From assembly GCA_035295665.1 (NCBI GenBank), contig DATGIQ010000373.1, positions 1 to 35,734 on the forward strand: DNA of 35,734 nucleotides. The letters run 5' to 3'. Source of the DNA: DATGIQ01 sp035295665 (GTDB lineage Bacteria > Planctomycetota > Planctomycetia > Gemmatales > Gemmataceae). This document shows, in pieces, positions 24,664 to 33,119 of this stretch. The notes below the pieces were generated by a model. It saw only the letters and a list, made by a program, of their open reading frames with translations, ran no database searches and had not been told where the DNA came from. Position 1 is the stretch's first letter; the number at the start of each line of letters is the position of its first letter. The position numbers and the translations under genes were made by a program.

Positions 24664-25220
24664 TATCTCCCCTCGGCCGAGGTCTTCAGCGCGTCAGCAA
24701 GGATGGGAAGACCCAAATCCCGTTCGGATAGGATGGGCTGGGAGAGAGGCCAACGGATCGCGAGGGCCGGATCATCCCAGCGCACGCCACGGACAGCACG
24801 AGGCTCGTAAAATTCCGACATCTGATAAAAAACTTCGGTACGGTCTCGCAGCGTTTGGAATCCGTGGGCGCATCCTTCCGGGATGTACAGCATGCGATGG
24901 TTCTCGGCCGTTAGCTCGATGGCAATCCACTGCCGAAAGGTCGTTGAATCCGTCCGGAGATCGACGATCACATCATAAATCCCGCCGCTCGTACACCGCA
25001 CCAGCTTTGCTTCCTCGTGCGGACGGGTTTGAAAATGGAGGCCGCGCAAGATTCCTCGCTGCTTGTTGAACGAGATACTGCACTGGACAAGGCGTGGATT
25101 CAGTCCCCGGGCCTCAAACTCACGGGCGCACCAGGCTCGTGCGAAGAACCCGCGTTCGTCCTCCAGAAGCTCCAGCTCCAAGAGATACGCGCCCGGTATG
25201 TCGAGGGAACGAAAAAACAT
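24663..25220 (-). CDS. rfbC: dTDP-4-dehydrorhamnose 3,5-epimerase-like cupin (RfbC/RmlC family)
   Basis: The 185-residue protein is of normal length for RmlC. It has LLEDERGFFARAW, QCSISFNKQRGILRGLHFQ with the catalytic-type His62, YDVIVDLRTDSTTFRQW, YIPEGCAHGFQTL and EVFYQMSEFY with Tyr132 as the likely acid. The family epimerises C3 and/or C5 of 4-keto-6-deoxy nucleotide sugars. No dTDP-sugar genes (RmlA, B or D) are visible, while RfbF and RfbG are next to it, so a CDP-4-keto-6-deoxyglucose substrate is more likely than dTDP. The ATG at 25218-25220 follows the methyltransferase stop by 7 bases. Confidence 0.9.
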   Translation of the reverse strand: MFFRSLDIPGAYLLELELLEDERGFFARAWCAREFEARGLNPRLVQCSISFNKQRGILRGLHFQTRPHEEAKLVRCTSGGIYDVIVDLRTDSTTFRQWIAIELTAENHRMLYIPEGCAHGFQTLRDRTEVFYQMSEFYEPRAVRGVRWDDPALAIRWPLSQPILSERDLGLPILADALKTSAEGR

Positions 25221-25227
25221 CGTCGCC

Positions 25228-26466
25228 TCATATAACCTGGACAGCCGGCACCGGGACAATGAACCGGCCGCCCCGACGCCGGTACTCGGCCTGTTGGGCC
25301 AGAATTTCCTCAGCGAAGTTCCAGGTCAATAGCAGAACGTAATCCGGCATCTCTTCCAATAGCGAGGCCGGCGGCCGGATCGGCAGACGCGTACCGGGGG
25401 TATAGCGACCCTGCTTGGCCGTGCTCCGATCCGCCACAAACTCCAGTGGGCCCCGGCCGATCTCGACATAATTGAGCAGCGTACTCCCCTTGGCCGAGGC
25501 CCCATAAGCGGCCAAACGCCGGCCGGCTCCTTTCAGCTGGCCGACCAATGAGCGGAGACTTTCTTTCAACCGGACGACCGAAGCGGCAAAATCGCGGTAG
25601 TAAGCGAATCGATCCACCCCCCACTCGGCCTCCTGATGCAGCAGCCCAGCGACCCGCCCTTGGGGGGCCTCGTGTGCATCCCCATGGCCGGCGAATAGTC
25701 GCAGGGAGCCGCCGTGGATCGGGATCTGTTCCACGTCGCGAATGACCAGCCCGTGGCGACGGAAAAGGCGGTCCAGAGCTGTCAGGGAAAAATAGCACAG
25801 GTGCTCGTGGTAAATGGTGTCGAATTCGCAGCGATCGACCAGCTCCTTCACGTAGGGGACCTCGATCACGGCGATGCCGTCGTCCTTGAGGATCGTACAG
25901 ATGCCGCGGACGAAACCATTCAGGTCGGCGACATGGGCCAACACGTTATGGGCGTGGAAGACGTCCGCTTGCTTGCCTTCGCCCCGAAGTCGCTTGGCCA
26001 GGTCCGTCCCGAAGAACTCCGCCACCGTGGGAATGCCGCGCTGTTCGATGGCGACCCTGGCCACATTCGCCGCCGGCTCCACGCCCAGCACTGCAACCCC
26101 GGCCCGGCGGTAATGTTGGAGAAGGTAGCCATCGTTGCTCGCCGCCTCCACGACCAGGCTGCCGCTGCTCAGTCGGCGCGTGGCGATTAAACGATCGGCC
26201 AAGCTGCGCGCGTGCTCCACCATGGTATCGGAGAACGACGACAGGTAGACATAGTCGCGGAACAGCTCCTCAGGAGGTACGGTAGCCGTGATCTGCACCA
26301 GGCCGCACGCTGTGCAGAACACCAGCTCAAGTGGGTAAGTGGGCTCCGGTTGGTCGAGCTGCTCCGCGGTCAGAAGCGCGTTCGCCAGGGGTGTGCACCC
26401 CAGGTCCAGGATGGACAGCAACCCGGCCGCGTCGCATGATCGACATCGTTCGATGGGTTCCCTCAT
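25228..26466 (-). CDS. Sugar C-methyltransferase of the NovU/TylC3/TcaB9 type
   Basis: The 412-residue protein has all three parts of this family. The N-terminal zinc site has Cys8, Cys11, Cys51 and Cys54. A SAM-binding core follows with LVVEAASNDGYLL at about 104-116 and the catalytic-type YHEHLCYFS (His220-Glu221-His222). The C-terminal domain begins RLAAYGASAKGSTLLNY. Such enzymes add a methyl group to C3 (or C5) of a 4-keto-6-deoxy nucleotide sugar and so create a branched-chain sugar. Lying between the CDP-glucose dehydratase gene and the RfbC-like epimerase gene, it is the strongest clue to the product of this module. The ATG at 26464-26466 overlaps the dehydratase stop as ATGA. Confidence 0.93.
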   Translation of the reverse strand: MREPIERCRSCDAAGLLSILDLGCTPLANALLTAEQLDQPEPTYPLELVFCTACGLVQITATVPPEELFRDYVYLSSFSDTMVEHARSLADRLIATRRLSSGSLVVEAASNDGYLLQHYRRAGVAVLGVEPAANVARVAIEQRGIPTVAEFFGTDLAKRLRGEGKQADVFHAHNVLAHVADLNGFVRGICTILKDDGIAVIEVPYVKELVDRCEFDTIYHEHLCYFSLTALDRLFRRHGLVIRDVEQIPIHGGSLRLFAGHGDAHEAPQGRVAGLLHQEAEWGVDRFAYYRDFAASVVRLKESLRSLVGQLKGAGRRLAAYGASAKGSTLLNYVEIGRGPLEFVADRSTAKQGRYTPGTRLPIRPPASLLEEMPDYVLLLTWNFAEEILAQQAEYRRRGGRFIVPVPAVQVI

Positions 26467-27443
26467 TTCCCCTCCTCGAGCAGATGGCGATACCATGCTA
26501 TGGTACGCTTCAAGCCCTCGTCAAAACTGAAAAGGGGTGTCCAGCCGAGTTCCCGCCGAGCCTTCGCTGCGCTCAGATACTGGTGGGGGATTTCGTGAGC
26601 GGCACTGTCGAGGATCTCTGGTTCCAATCGGGAACCCATTTGCCGAAGGATTTGCGCCACGACCTGGAGAACGGTATACTGCTGTTCGTTGGAGAAATTG
26701 AAGGCTTGGCCGCATAGGCTGGGATCCTCGGCCAAGCGCTGGGCCAGAAGCATGTACGCAGCCGCCCCATCTTCCACATAAAAGTAGTCGCGGATGTAGC
26801 GGCCATTGGAACGGATCACGGGTCGTTGGCCCCGGAGCACGGAGCGAATCGTCCCTGGCACAAGGCGATTCCAGTTCAGATCACCGCCCCCGTAAAAGTT
26901 CCCGCACCGGGTGATGACCACGGGCACAGCGAACGTGGTGGCATACGTCTGTGCGATCAAGTCCGCGCACGATTTGCTGACATCGTAGGGGTGGCAGCCG
27001 CGCAGCGGTACCGATTCATCGTAAGGCAATTGGTCGTGGATGCCATAAGCCTTATCGGAGGAAGCCAGAACGATTTGGCGAACCCGGGGACTGCGGCGAC
27101 AGGCCTCCAGAACGATCCAGGTACCGGCGATGTTCGTTTCAAACGTGCCGAGCGGGCCGGCGTTGGCCGTGCCCACGATCGTTTGCGCCGCCAAGTGGAA
27201 TACCGTATCAATCTCGTATTCGACGAGACATCGCTCCATCAAGGCCTGATCGCGCACATCGCCGCGCACGACGGTGACTCGGCTAAAGAGTCCGGAACGC
27301 GCCAGTTCGCATTGCGGCACCCAATCTCGAACCAGGCACACAACTTGGGCGCCCGCATCCAAAAGGCGGCGAACGAGCCAGCCTCCGACCAAGCCGGTTG
27401 CTCCCGTGACGAAGGTAGCACGGTCCCTCCAAAACGCGCTCAT
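26463..27443 (-). CDS. rfbG: CDP-glucose 4,6-dehydratase-like SDR
   Basis: The 326-residue extended SDR has TFVTGATGLVGGWLVRRLL, TVFHLAAQTIVG, ASSDKAYGIHDQLPYDES and HPYDVSKSCADLIAQTYA with Tyr and Lys of YxxxK. CGNFYGGGDLNWNRLVPGTIR matches the CDP-glucose 4,6-dehydratase signature. It would turn CDP-glucose into CDP-4-keto-6-deoxyglucose in the cytoplasm. It is somewhat shorter than the typical 355-360 residues, so a relative with altered specificity is possible. Its partner, the cytidylyltransferase, is directly upstream with an ATGA overlap that fixes the start at 27443. Confidence 0.88.
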   Translation of the reverse strand: MSAFWRDRATFVTGATGLVGGWLVRRLLDAGAQVVCLVRDWVPQCELARSGLFSRVTVVRGDVRDQALMERCLVEYEIDTVFHLAAQTIVGTANAGPLGTFETNIAGTWIVLEACRRSPRVRQIVLASSDKAYGIHDQLPYDESVPLRGCHPYDVSKSCADLIAQTYATTFAVPVVITRCGNFYGGGDLNWNRLVPGTIRSVLRGQRPVIRSNGRYIRDYFYVEDGAAAYMLLAQRLAEDPSLCGQAFNFSNEQQYTVLQVVAQILRQMGSRLEPEILDSAAHEIPHQYLSAAKARRELGWTPLFSFDEGLKRTIAWYRHLLEEGK

Positions 27444-28210
27444 TTCCACACCTTCCACGGTGCTTCCCCGCGCTGCCAGTAATCTTCCAGTACGCGCTTG
27501 TCACGGAAGGTATCCATACACTGCCAGAACCCGGCGTGCTTGTAGGCGGCCAGCTGGCCCTGATGGGCCAAGTGTTCGAGCGTTTCGGCTTCGAGGCTTT
27601 GCTGGTCGGAGCGGAGGTAGTCGAAAATGGCGGGTTCGAACACCAGGTAGCCGCCGTTGATCCACCCCTCGCCGGCTTGGGGTTTCTCCGTGAACTCGGC
27701 CACCATCTCTCCATCAAAGATCAGTCCGCCGAAGCGGGCCGGCGGCCGGACGGCGGTAACGGTCGCGATCTTGCCCTGACGGCGGTGAAATTCGAGCAGG
27801 TCACACAGGTTCAGATCGGCGACGCCGTCGCCGTAGGTCACCATGAAGGTGGCGTCGTTGAGCCAGGGGGCCAGCCGGCGAACCCGCCCGCCGGTGTTCG
27901 TGCTCAGGCCGGTCTCCATCAGGTGAACGACCCAGTCTTCGCAAGTGCGGTCCAGCGGCCTGACCCGGTTCGTCACGCAGTCCACCGTCAGGCTGCCGTT
28001 GAGCGCGGCGTAATCGATGAAAAAGCGCTTGATGTACTCCCCCTTGTATCCGAGGGCAACATAGAACTCCTTGAAGCCATAGTGGCTATAGTGCTTGAGG
28101 ATGTGCCAGAGGATCGGCCGGCCGCCGATTTCGACCATCGGCTTGGGCTTGACTTCGGTCTCTTCCGCCAAGCGCGTTCCCATGCCCCCCGCCAGGATCA
28201 CGACTTTCAC
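27440..28210 (-). CDS. rfbF: Glucose-1-phosphate cytidylyltransferase
   Basis: The 256-residue protein is full length for RfbF. It starts MKVVILAGGMGTRLAEETE with the nucleotidyltransferase loop, then KPKPMVEIGGRPILWHILK, TFMVTYGDGVADLNL, FTEKPQAGEGWINGGYLVF and a C-terminal YKHAGFWQCMDTFRDKRVLEDYW segment specific to this subfamily. It makes CDP-glucose from CTP and glucose 1-phosphate, committing glucose to the CDP-6-deoxy sugar branch. The start is GTG 28208-28210, overlapping the ABC ATPase stop as GTGA. Confidence 0.96.
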   Translation of the reverse strand: MKVVILAGGMGTRLAEETEVKPKPMVEIGGRPILWHILKHYSHYGFKEFYVALGYKGEYIKRFFIDYAALNGSLTVDCVTNRVRPLDRTCEDWVVHLMETGLSTNTGGRVRRLAPWLNDATFMVTYGDGVADLNLCDLLEFHRRQGKIATVTAVRPPARFGGLIFDGEMVAEFTEKPQAGEGWINGGYLVFEPAIFDYLRSDQQSLEAETLEHLAHQGQLAAYKHAGFWQCMDTFRDKRVLEDYWQRGEAPWKVWK

Positions 28211-29541
28211 GCCAGCTCCTCCGCAAAAGACTCGGCCCTTTCAGACCCACGCTCGTCGGTCCAGGGAAGGATCGGACGCACCACGCCCGGCATGGGACCG
28301 GCATACTCGCCGCGGGCAGAGTTGCCGTCCAGGCTATCTACCACCTCGAAGGCCACCGCATCCGGTTCCAGAACGTGGACGATTACAGGGTTCAGGGTGC
28401 TGATGCCCACGTTCACCGACAGTGTCCCCTCCGCGAGATAGTTGCCGGGTATGCGGACCGTGCTGCGATAGCGACCCCGCGGCCGCGGACGGCGTCCCCA
28501 CTGCCCGTGGCCGGCATTGACGATGAAGGCACAGATGCCGTCATCGTTATAGAAATGCAGATTGGGCACCAGGACGTGCCCGTCCCTCAGTACTTCGAAC
28601 TCCATCTCGATACTGACGGGCCGGCGAATATCCACGGTCGCGTGAACTTCGTGATCGTCGCTCCGGACGCGCACGGCACACAAACGGACCACATGGTTGC
28701 CGGGGCGCCGTTCGGGATCAGGCCACACGCGGGCCGCCGACCCGTAGGCGCCGCCATGGAGGTAGGTCCGCGCGACCTCATGCGTGCAGCCGTGTACGGC
28801 CACCTGGCCGTCGTGCAGCAAGAGCGCCCGGCTGCACAGGCGGGTAACGGCCTGCATGTTGTGCGATACGAAAAAGACTGTCCGACCTTGCGACCCGACG
28901 CTCTCGATCTTGTTCAGGCATTTCTTCTGGAACGTTGCATCCCCGACCGCCAGTACCTCGTCGACCAAGAGAATGTCCGGCTCGAGATGGGCGGCGACGG
29001 CAAAAGCCAGCCGCATGTACATGCCGCTGGAATAGTGTTTGACCGGTGTATCGAGGAACTGCTCGACCTCGGCAAAGGCGACAATTTCGTCGAACTTGCG
29101 GCGAACTTCCGCCTGGCTCATGCCGAGGATCGCTCCGTTGAGGAAGACATTTTCCCGCCCGGTCAGCTCGGGATGGAATCCGGTGCCCACTTCCAGAAGC
29201 GATCCGACGCGGCCGTAGATATCTACAAAACCCTCCGTCGGCTCGGTAATTCGCGAAAGGATCTTCAAGAGTGTGCTCTTGCCTGCGCCATTGCGGCCAA
29301 TAATGCCAAGTACTTCGCCCTGTTTGACCTCGAAGGAAACGTCTTTGAGGGCCCAGAACGTGCTTTTGCCGTTGGCACGCTGGCCGTCGGAGGATCCGAA
29401 TCCCGATCGCAACCGGCGAACCGGGACAGTGAGCCCGCGCATGATGGATTCGCGCAGAGACTTGTACCGCTCTCTCTGGCCGATGCGGTACTGCTTGCCC
29501 AGACGGTTTACAGCGATCGCTATCTCAGCCAATTCGATCAC
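28207..29541 (-). CDS. wzt: Polysaccharide ABC exporter ATP-binding protein with Wzt-type C-terminal domain
   Basis: The 444-residue protein has an N-terminal ATPase with IIGRNGAGKST (Walker A, 80-90), HYSSGMYMRLAF (signature, 169-180), DILLVDEVLAVGD (Walker B, 189-201) and His227 in FFVSHNMQ. Residues from about 265 form a beta-rich extension like the carbohydrate-binding domain of Wzt from O8/O9a systems, which recognises the modified chain end before export. It energises transport through the Wzm-type permease upstream. The start is GTG 29539-29541, overlapping the permease stop as GTGA; the longer frame to 29841 merely runs into the permease gene. The last 40 residues are extra and unassigned. 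Confidence 0.94.
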   Translation of the reverse strand: MIELAEIAIAVNRLGKQYRIGQRERYKSLRESIMRGLTVPVRRLRSGFGSSDGQRANGKSTFWALKDVSFEVKQGEVLGIIGRNGAGKSTLLKILSRITEPTEGFVDIYGRVGSLLEVGTGFHPELTGRENVFLNGAILGMSQAEVRRKFDEIVAFAEVEQFLDTPVKHYSSGMYMRLAFAVAAHLEPDILLVDEVLAVGDATFQKKCLNKIESVGSQGRTVFFVSHNMQAVTRLCSRALLLHDGQVAVHGCTHEVARTYLHGGAYGSAARVWPDPERRPGNHVVRLCAVRVRSDDHEVHATVDIRRPVSIEMEFEVLRDGHVLVPNLHFYNDDGICAFIVNAGHGQWGRRPRPRGRYRSTVRIPGNYLAEGTLSVNVGISTLNPVIVHVLEPDAVAFEVVDSLDGNSARGEYAGPMPGVVRPILPWTDERGSERAESFAEELA

Positions 29542-30440
29542 ACCACATCGGCGAACGTCTTTTCCATCCGCCGGAAATAATAGAGTCCGCTGACTAACAG
29601 GGCCAAAACCACCAGGAAGGACGCCACCACCGCTGGCCAGGGAGGCTGCCCGCCGCCGATCAGGCTCCAACGGAATCCTTCGACGACCCCTACCATCGGA
29701 TTCAGGCCGTAGACCCATTGCCAGCGCGGAGGAACGATGCTGCTCGGGTAGGCAATGGGCGTCGCGAACAGCCAAAATTGGATCAGGAATGGAATCGTGT
29801 ACCGGACATCCCGATAAATCGCATTCACGGCTGATAGCCAAAGTCCCACGGCCAAGGCGGCCAGCACCGCGAAGAGCATGAAGAACGGCAACGCCAGCAC
29901 GGCTCCCCCGGGCAGCACCCGATAATACGCCATCAGCCCGGCCAAGAGGACCATGCTGATGCCAAAGTCAACCACCCCAGACAGGATCGGGGAAATCGGG
30001 ATCAGCAAGCGCGGAAAATAGACCTTGGTGAGCAACCGTTGTTCGGCGACGACACTGTTGCTGGCCTGGGTCAGGGCGTAACTGAAGAGCTGCCAAGGCA
30101 CCAGGCCGCACAGCACGAAAACCGGATACGGAACGTCGGCCGTTTTCTGATCAAAACCGCCGAGCCGGCCGAAAAAAACACTGAACAGCAGCATCGCCAT
30201 CAATGGCTGAAGCACCGCCCAGGCAACTCCGAGCAGGGTCTGCTTGTAGCGGACCTTGATGTCGCGGAGAGCCAAAAACCACAGCAGCTCGCGGAATTGC
30301 CAAAGCTCACGTAGGTTCAGGGCTTTCCACCCCGGCGTCGCCTGGATGCGCAACCGAGGAAGCGGCCGGACCGACAGCGTCGCAGACTCCGGCGGGTGGG
30401 TTTCCGCCACAGCGGCGGCTGGCGTGAGCTGGATCGACAT
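29538..30440 (-). CDS. wzm: Polysaccharide ABC exporter permease (ABC-2 type)
   Basis: The 300-residue protein has a cytoplasmic N-terminus, then LWFLALRDIKVRYKQTLLG, the amphipathic entry typical of Wzm/TagG permeases. Six hydrophobic segments follow, with PYPVFVLCGLVPWQLFSYAL and FLIQFWLFATPIAYP as family landmarks, and YGLNPMVGVVEGFRWSL near the end. It forms the membrane channel for the lipid-linked polysaccharide with the ATPase encoded downstream. The ATG at 30438-30440 is preferred to a TTG two codons earlier. A gap of about 94 bases precedes it after the kinase gene. Confidence 0.95.
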   Translation of the reverse strand: MSIQLTPAAAVAETHPPESATLSVRPLPRLRIQATPGWKALNLRELWQFRELLWFLALRDIKVRYKQTLLGVAWAVLQPLMAMLLFSVFFGRLGGFDQKTADVPYPVFVLCGLVPWQLFSYALTQASNSVVAEQRLLTKVYFPRLLIPISPILSGVVDFGISMVLLAGLMAYYRVLPGGAVLALPFFMLFAVLAALAVGLWLSAVNAIYRDVRYTIPFLIQFWLFATPIAYPSSIVPPRWQWVYGLNPMVGVVEGFRWSLIGGGQPPWPAVVASFLVVLALLVSGLYYFRRMEKTFADVV

Positions 30441-30534
30441 CCGCAAATCTCTTATCTAATCCGATACCATTGGCTACCGTGGCGGCGTAGGTCGCGCAGC
30501 ATACCGAGACACGAGCCCGCCACAGACCGGTCCT

Positions 30535-33030
30535 CTATCTCAGCCCCAGGAGTCGGCGGAACAAATTGCTTCGCGAGTGCTGGGAGCGGCTTTTTCGACG
30601 TCGCTTTTTCTTCTTCTGGTCGGCCTGGGAGGATGCTTGATCGGCGGACCCGCTTTCTTTTCCGTTCCCAGCCGATGCCTGGCTTTCGTCCGCCCGCGGT
30701 GCTCCCTCGGCCATCCGGTCAGGATAATATCCTTCCTCGCCGTTCCCGTTGTGGTAGTTATCCGTGTAGCCATATCCCTGACCAGACCGGTAATGCGTAT
30801 AACCATAGCCGTAGCCATAGCCATAGCCATAGCCATAGCCGCCGACGCCATGATGGCGTTCGATGCCGTTGACCACGACGCCAAGGACGGTGACGCCGAG
30901 AGTGGAGAGAATTTCGCGCGCCCGTTCCGCGCTTGGCCGGCCGTTCTTGGAGATGCGCAAGGTGAGCAGGACGCCATCGACACGAGGGGCAACCACGCAC
31001 GGGTCCGTAACTGCCAGGAGTGGCGGAGTATCCACGATGATAAAATCGTACTCCAAGCGGGTCGCATCCAGGATTTCCTTCAAGCGCGGCGACGTAAGGA
31101 GCTCCGCCGGGTTGGGCGGGATGGGACCGCAGGGAATGATCGACAGGCCGGGGACGCAGCAAGGCTGGATCGCGTCTTTCAGCTCGGCCTCGCCCTGGAT
31201 AATCGACGCCAAGCCGACCCGATCAGAAAGTCCGAAGACTTTATGCAAGCGCGGCCGGCGCAGGTCAGCGTCGATGAGGAGCGTCTTCTTGCCAGATTGC
31301 GCGATCGAGATTCCCAAGTTGGCCGCGAGCGTGGTTTTGCCGTCGCCCATCTCGGGGCTCGTGACCTGGACGACGCGGTGATCTTTGCCGTGCATGCTGA
31401 AATACAAGGCGGTGCGAACGCCGCGGTAGGATTCCGCCTCCTGCGACCGGGGGCGGTGATATGCCCACAGGAGCGCTTGTTCGCCAACGGTTTCGGGGTC
31501 GCCGTCCATGTCCAGAGAAAGCGGCTTGATTTGCGGAATATGTCCGACAATCGGCAGGCCCAGACGGCGGCGAACCTCTGCCGGAGACCGGAAGCTCTTA
31601 TCGGTGCGGTCTGCCAGATACGCCAGTCCAAAACCACCGAGAAGCCCCAGGAAGATCGATGCGGTGAAGATGGGCAAGGCTTTCGGTTCCACGCGGTAGC
31701 CCTGTCCGGCTGGACTGACGGTTCGGGCGTCGTAGCCACCAAAATCCTTGACAAGGTTAATCTCCTGAAGACGCTTGATGATGCTTTGATAGAGTTGGAG
31801 GGTGCGGTCGATGTCGCCGCGCGAGATTTCATCACGAATCTCGTCGTTGATTACTTTCCGGGCTTCATCGTACTGGGTCTGGAATCGCGTGGCGAGGAGC
31901 TGCTCGAACGACTGGATGTCTTCCAACTCTTGTTGCAGCGCTTGTTTGTAGCGATCAATCGATTCGGTCGGGGACTCATCTTTGTTCTTTAGATCTCGTG
32001 CAAGCCCTTGTTGATCCTGGAATTTGCGCGTGAAGTCGATCCGTTTGCGCAGCGATTTCAACTGGGGGTAATTGGGACCAAACTCATCCTCCAACTCCTT
32101 CTCCTGGGTGAGCAGAGTTAGTAGCTTTTCCTGTGTCAACATCGCAGTCGACCCGGCGGACGTCCCGGTGAGCGAGCGCTTGTTCGGCTCGGCAAGCGGG
32201 CTGGTGGACAGGTCGGGGAGCATCGCCAGCAACTCCGCGGGATCGCGCCCGTTTTTCAAGGCCTTGTCGATCGTGGCCAAACGCGCCTGGATTTCGGCTT
32301 CCCGGACGAGAAGCGATCCCCTTCGCGATTCAATGCTGGAGAGTTTTTCTTGGGGGAAGCTTGCGCCATCCTTACCCCGCGACAGAAGAGGGGCGTTCAG
32401 GCGAAACGTGCGGTATTCGTCTTGTTTCTGAGCCAGGTCTTTTTGGAGCACGTCCCGGGCTTTGGTAATCAGGTCCACGGTGTCGTCACTGACGTTTTTG
32501 TAGGTCTCGTCGAGGAAGTCCTTGTAGCTGTCGATCACCGCGTTGAGGATCGTGGCGCATTCGTCGGCTGCAACGCCATGAAAGGAGAGGTTCAAAATGT
32601 TGCTGCTCACTGCCGCTTTCTCAAACTCGCGCGAAACGGCCAGAGAGCGAATGATGGCGCTGGTCGGGTCCCCCAATCCGGCATACGACTTCAGACCCTG
32701 GGACTGCAGCTTCTTGGCCGCCCGGCCGATGATGAGCGGACTCTTGATGAGTACCAGGTGTGTGGACAGGTAATCCTCATAGTAGGACATGCGCGGGTCG
32801 GCCCCCGTCAGGGGAAACGCATTCGGCTGTTTTTTGATGACGAGCACCTGGGCATTCGATTGGTAGATGGGTGTCTGCATCGCATAATAGAACGAGCCCA
32901 ACGCGATGCCGACGACGAGCCCCAGGGCGAGCAGGGATATCCGCCGCAAGGCGATCTCCCAGACGTTCACATGCGCTCGTACCTGCGCTTCAAACGCTTC
33001 GGCCTGGTTCGGACCTTCGTTCTGCAACAT
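30535..33030 (-). CDS. Polysaccharide co-polymerase and tyrosine autokinase (Wzc/BY-kinase type)
   Basis: The 831-residue protein has a Wzz-type domain between two membrane helices (about 31-52 and 453-473) with a long coiled region. The cytoplasmic BY-kinase has TSPEMGDGKTT (557-567, Walker A), TLLIDADLRRPRLH (583-596, Walker A') and DFIIVDTPPL (662-671, Walker B). Such proteins set chain length and are controlled by tyrosine phosphorylation in a C-terminal cluster. Here the cluster is an alternating Gly-Tyr run at 731-744 plus further Tyr residues to 769. A charged tail with a KKKKRRRK block and RRLLGLR end follows. The ATG at 33028-33030 has GAGGT upstream. No separate Wzb phosphatase gene is seen nearby. 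Confidence 0.94.
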   Translation of the reverse strand: MLQNEGPNQAEAFEAQVRAHVNVWEIALRRISLLALGLVVGIALGSFYYAMQTPIYQSNAQVLVIKKQPNAFPLTGADPRMSYYEDYLSTHLVLIKSPLIIGRAAKKLQSQGLKSYAGLGDPTSAIIRSLAVSREFEKAAVSSNILNLSFHGVAADECATILNAVIDSYKDFLDETYKNVSDDTVDLITKARDVLQKDLAQKQDEYRTFRLNAPLLSRGKDGASFPQEKLSSIESRRGSLLVREAEIQARLATIDKALKNGRDPAELLAMLPDLSTSPLAEPNKRSLTGTSAGSTAMLTQEKLLTLLTQEKELEDEFGPNYPQLKSLRKRIDFTRKFQDQQGLARDLKNKDESPTESIDRYKQALQQELEDIQSFEQLLATRFQTQYDEARKVINDEIRDEISRGDIDRTLQLYQSIIKRLQEINLVKDFGGYDARTVSPAGQGYRVEPKALPIFTASIFLGLLGGFGLAYLADRTDKSFRSPAEVRRRLGLPIVGHIPQIKPLSLDMDGDPETVGEQALLWAYHRPRSQEAESYRGVRTALYFSMHGKDHRVVQVTSPEMGDGKTTLAANLGISIAQSGKKTLLIDADLRRPRLHKVFGLSDRVGLASIIQGEAELKDAIQPCCVPGLSIIPCGPIPPNPAELLTSPRLKEILDATRLEYDFIIVDTPPLLAVTDPCVVAPRVDGVLLTLRISKNGRPSAERAREILSTLGVTVLGVVVNGIERHHGVGGYGYGYGYGYGYGYTHYRSGQGYGYTDNYHNGNGEEGYYPDRMAEGAPRADESQASAGNGKESGSADQASSQADQKKKKRRRKSRSQHSRSNLFRRLLGLR
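30803..30840. repeat. Imperfect hexanucleotide tandem repeat (CCATAG unit) inside the kinase gene
   Basis: About six near-perfect six-base units, with one G for C variant, encode the alternating Gly-Tyr run of the kinase tail. Each unit adds one Gly-Tyr pair without changing frame, so slipped-strand changes would lengthen or shorten the tyrosine cluster in steps of two residues. Confidence 0.9.
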
Positions 33031-33119
33031 GCTAGATACTACCTCGTTGGGTTTTATCGAAGAAGCTTCTTGTCGAAAGGCGGCAGTGGCCAGACGAAGG
33101 GGCGGGCTGCATCACCCGG

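Noticed and set aside
30803..30840. CRISPR-like array
   Set aside because: Units are six bases with no spacers and lie within a coding frame, so this is a simple tandem repeat.
30577..31992. Long plus-strand frame (471 codons) opposite the kinase gene
   Set aside because: Antisense shadow caused by codon bias; no motif and no ribosome binding site.
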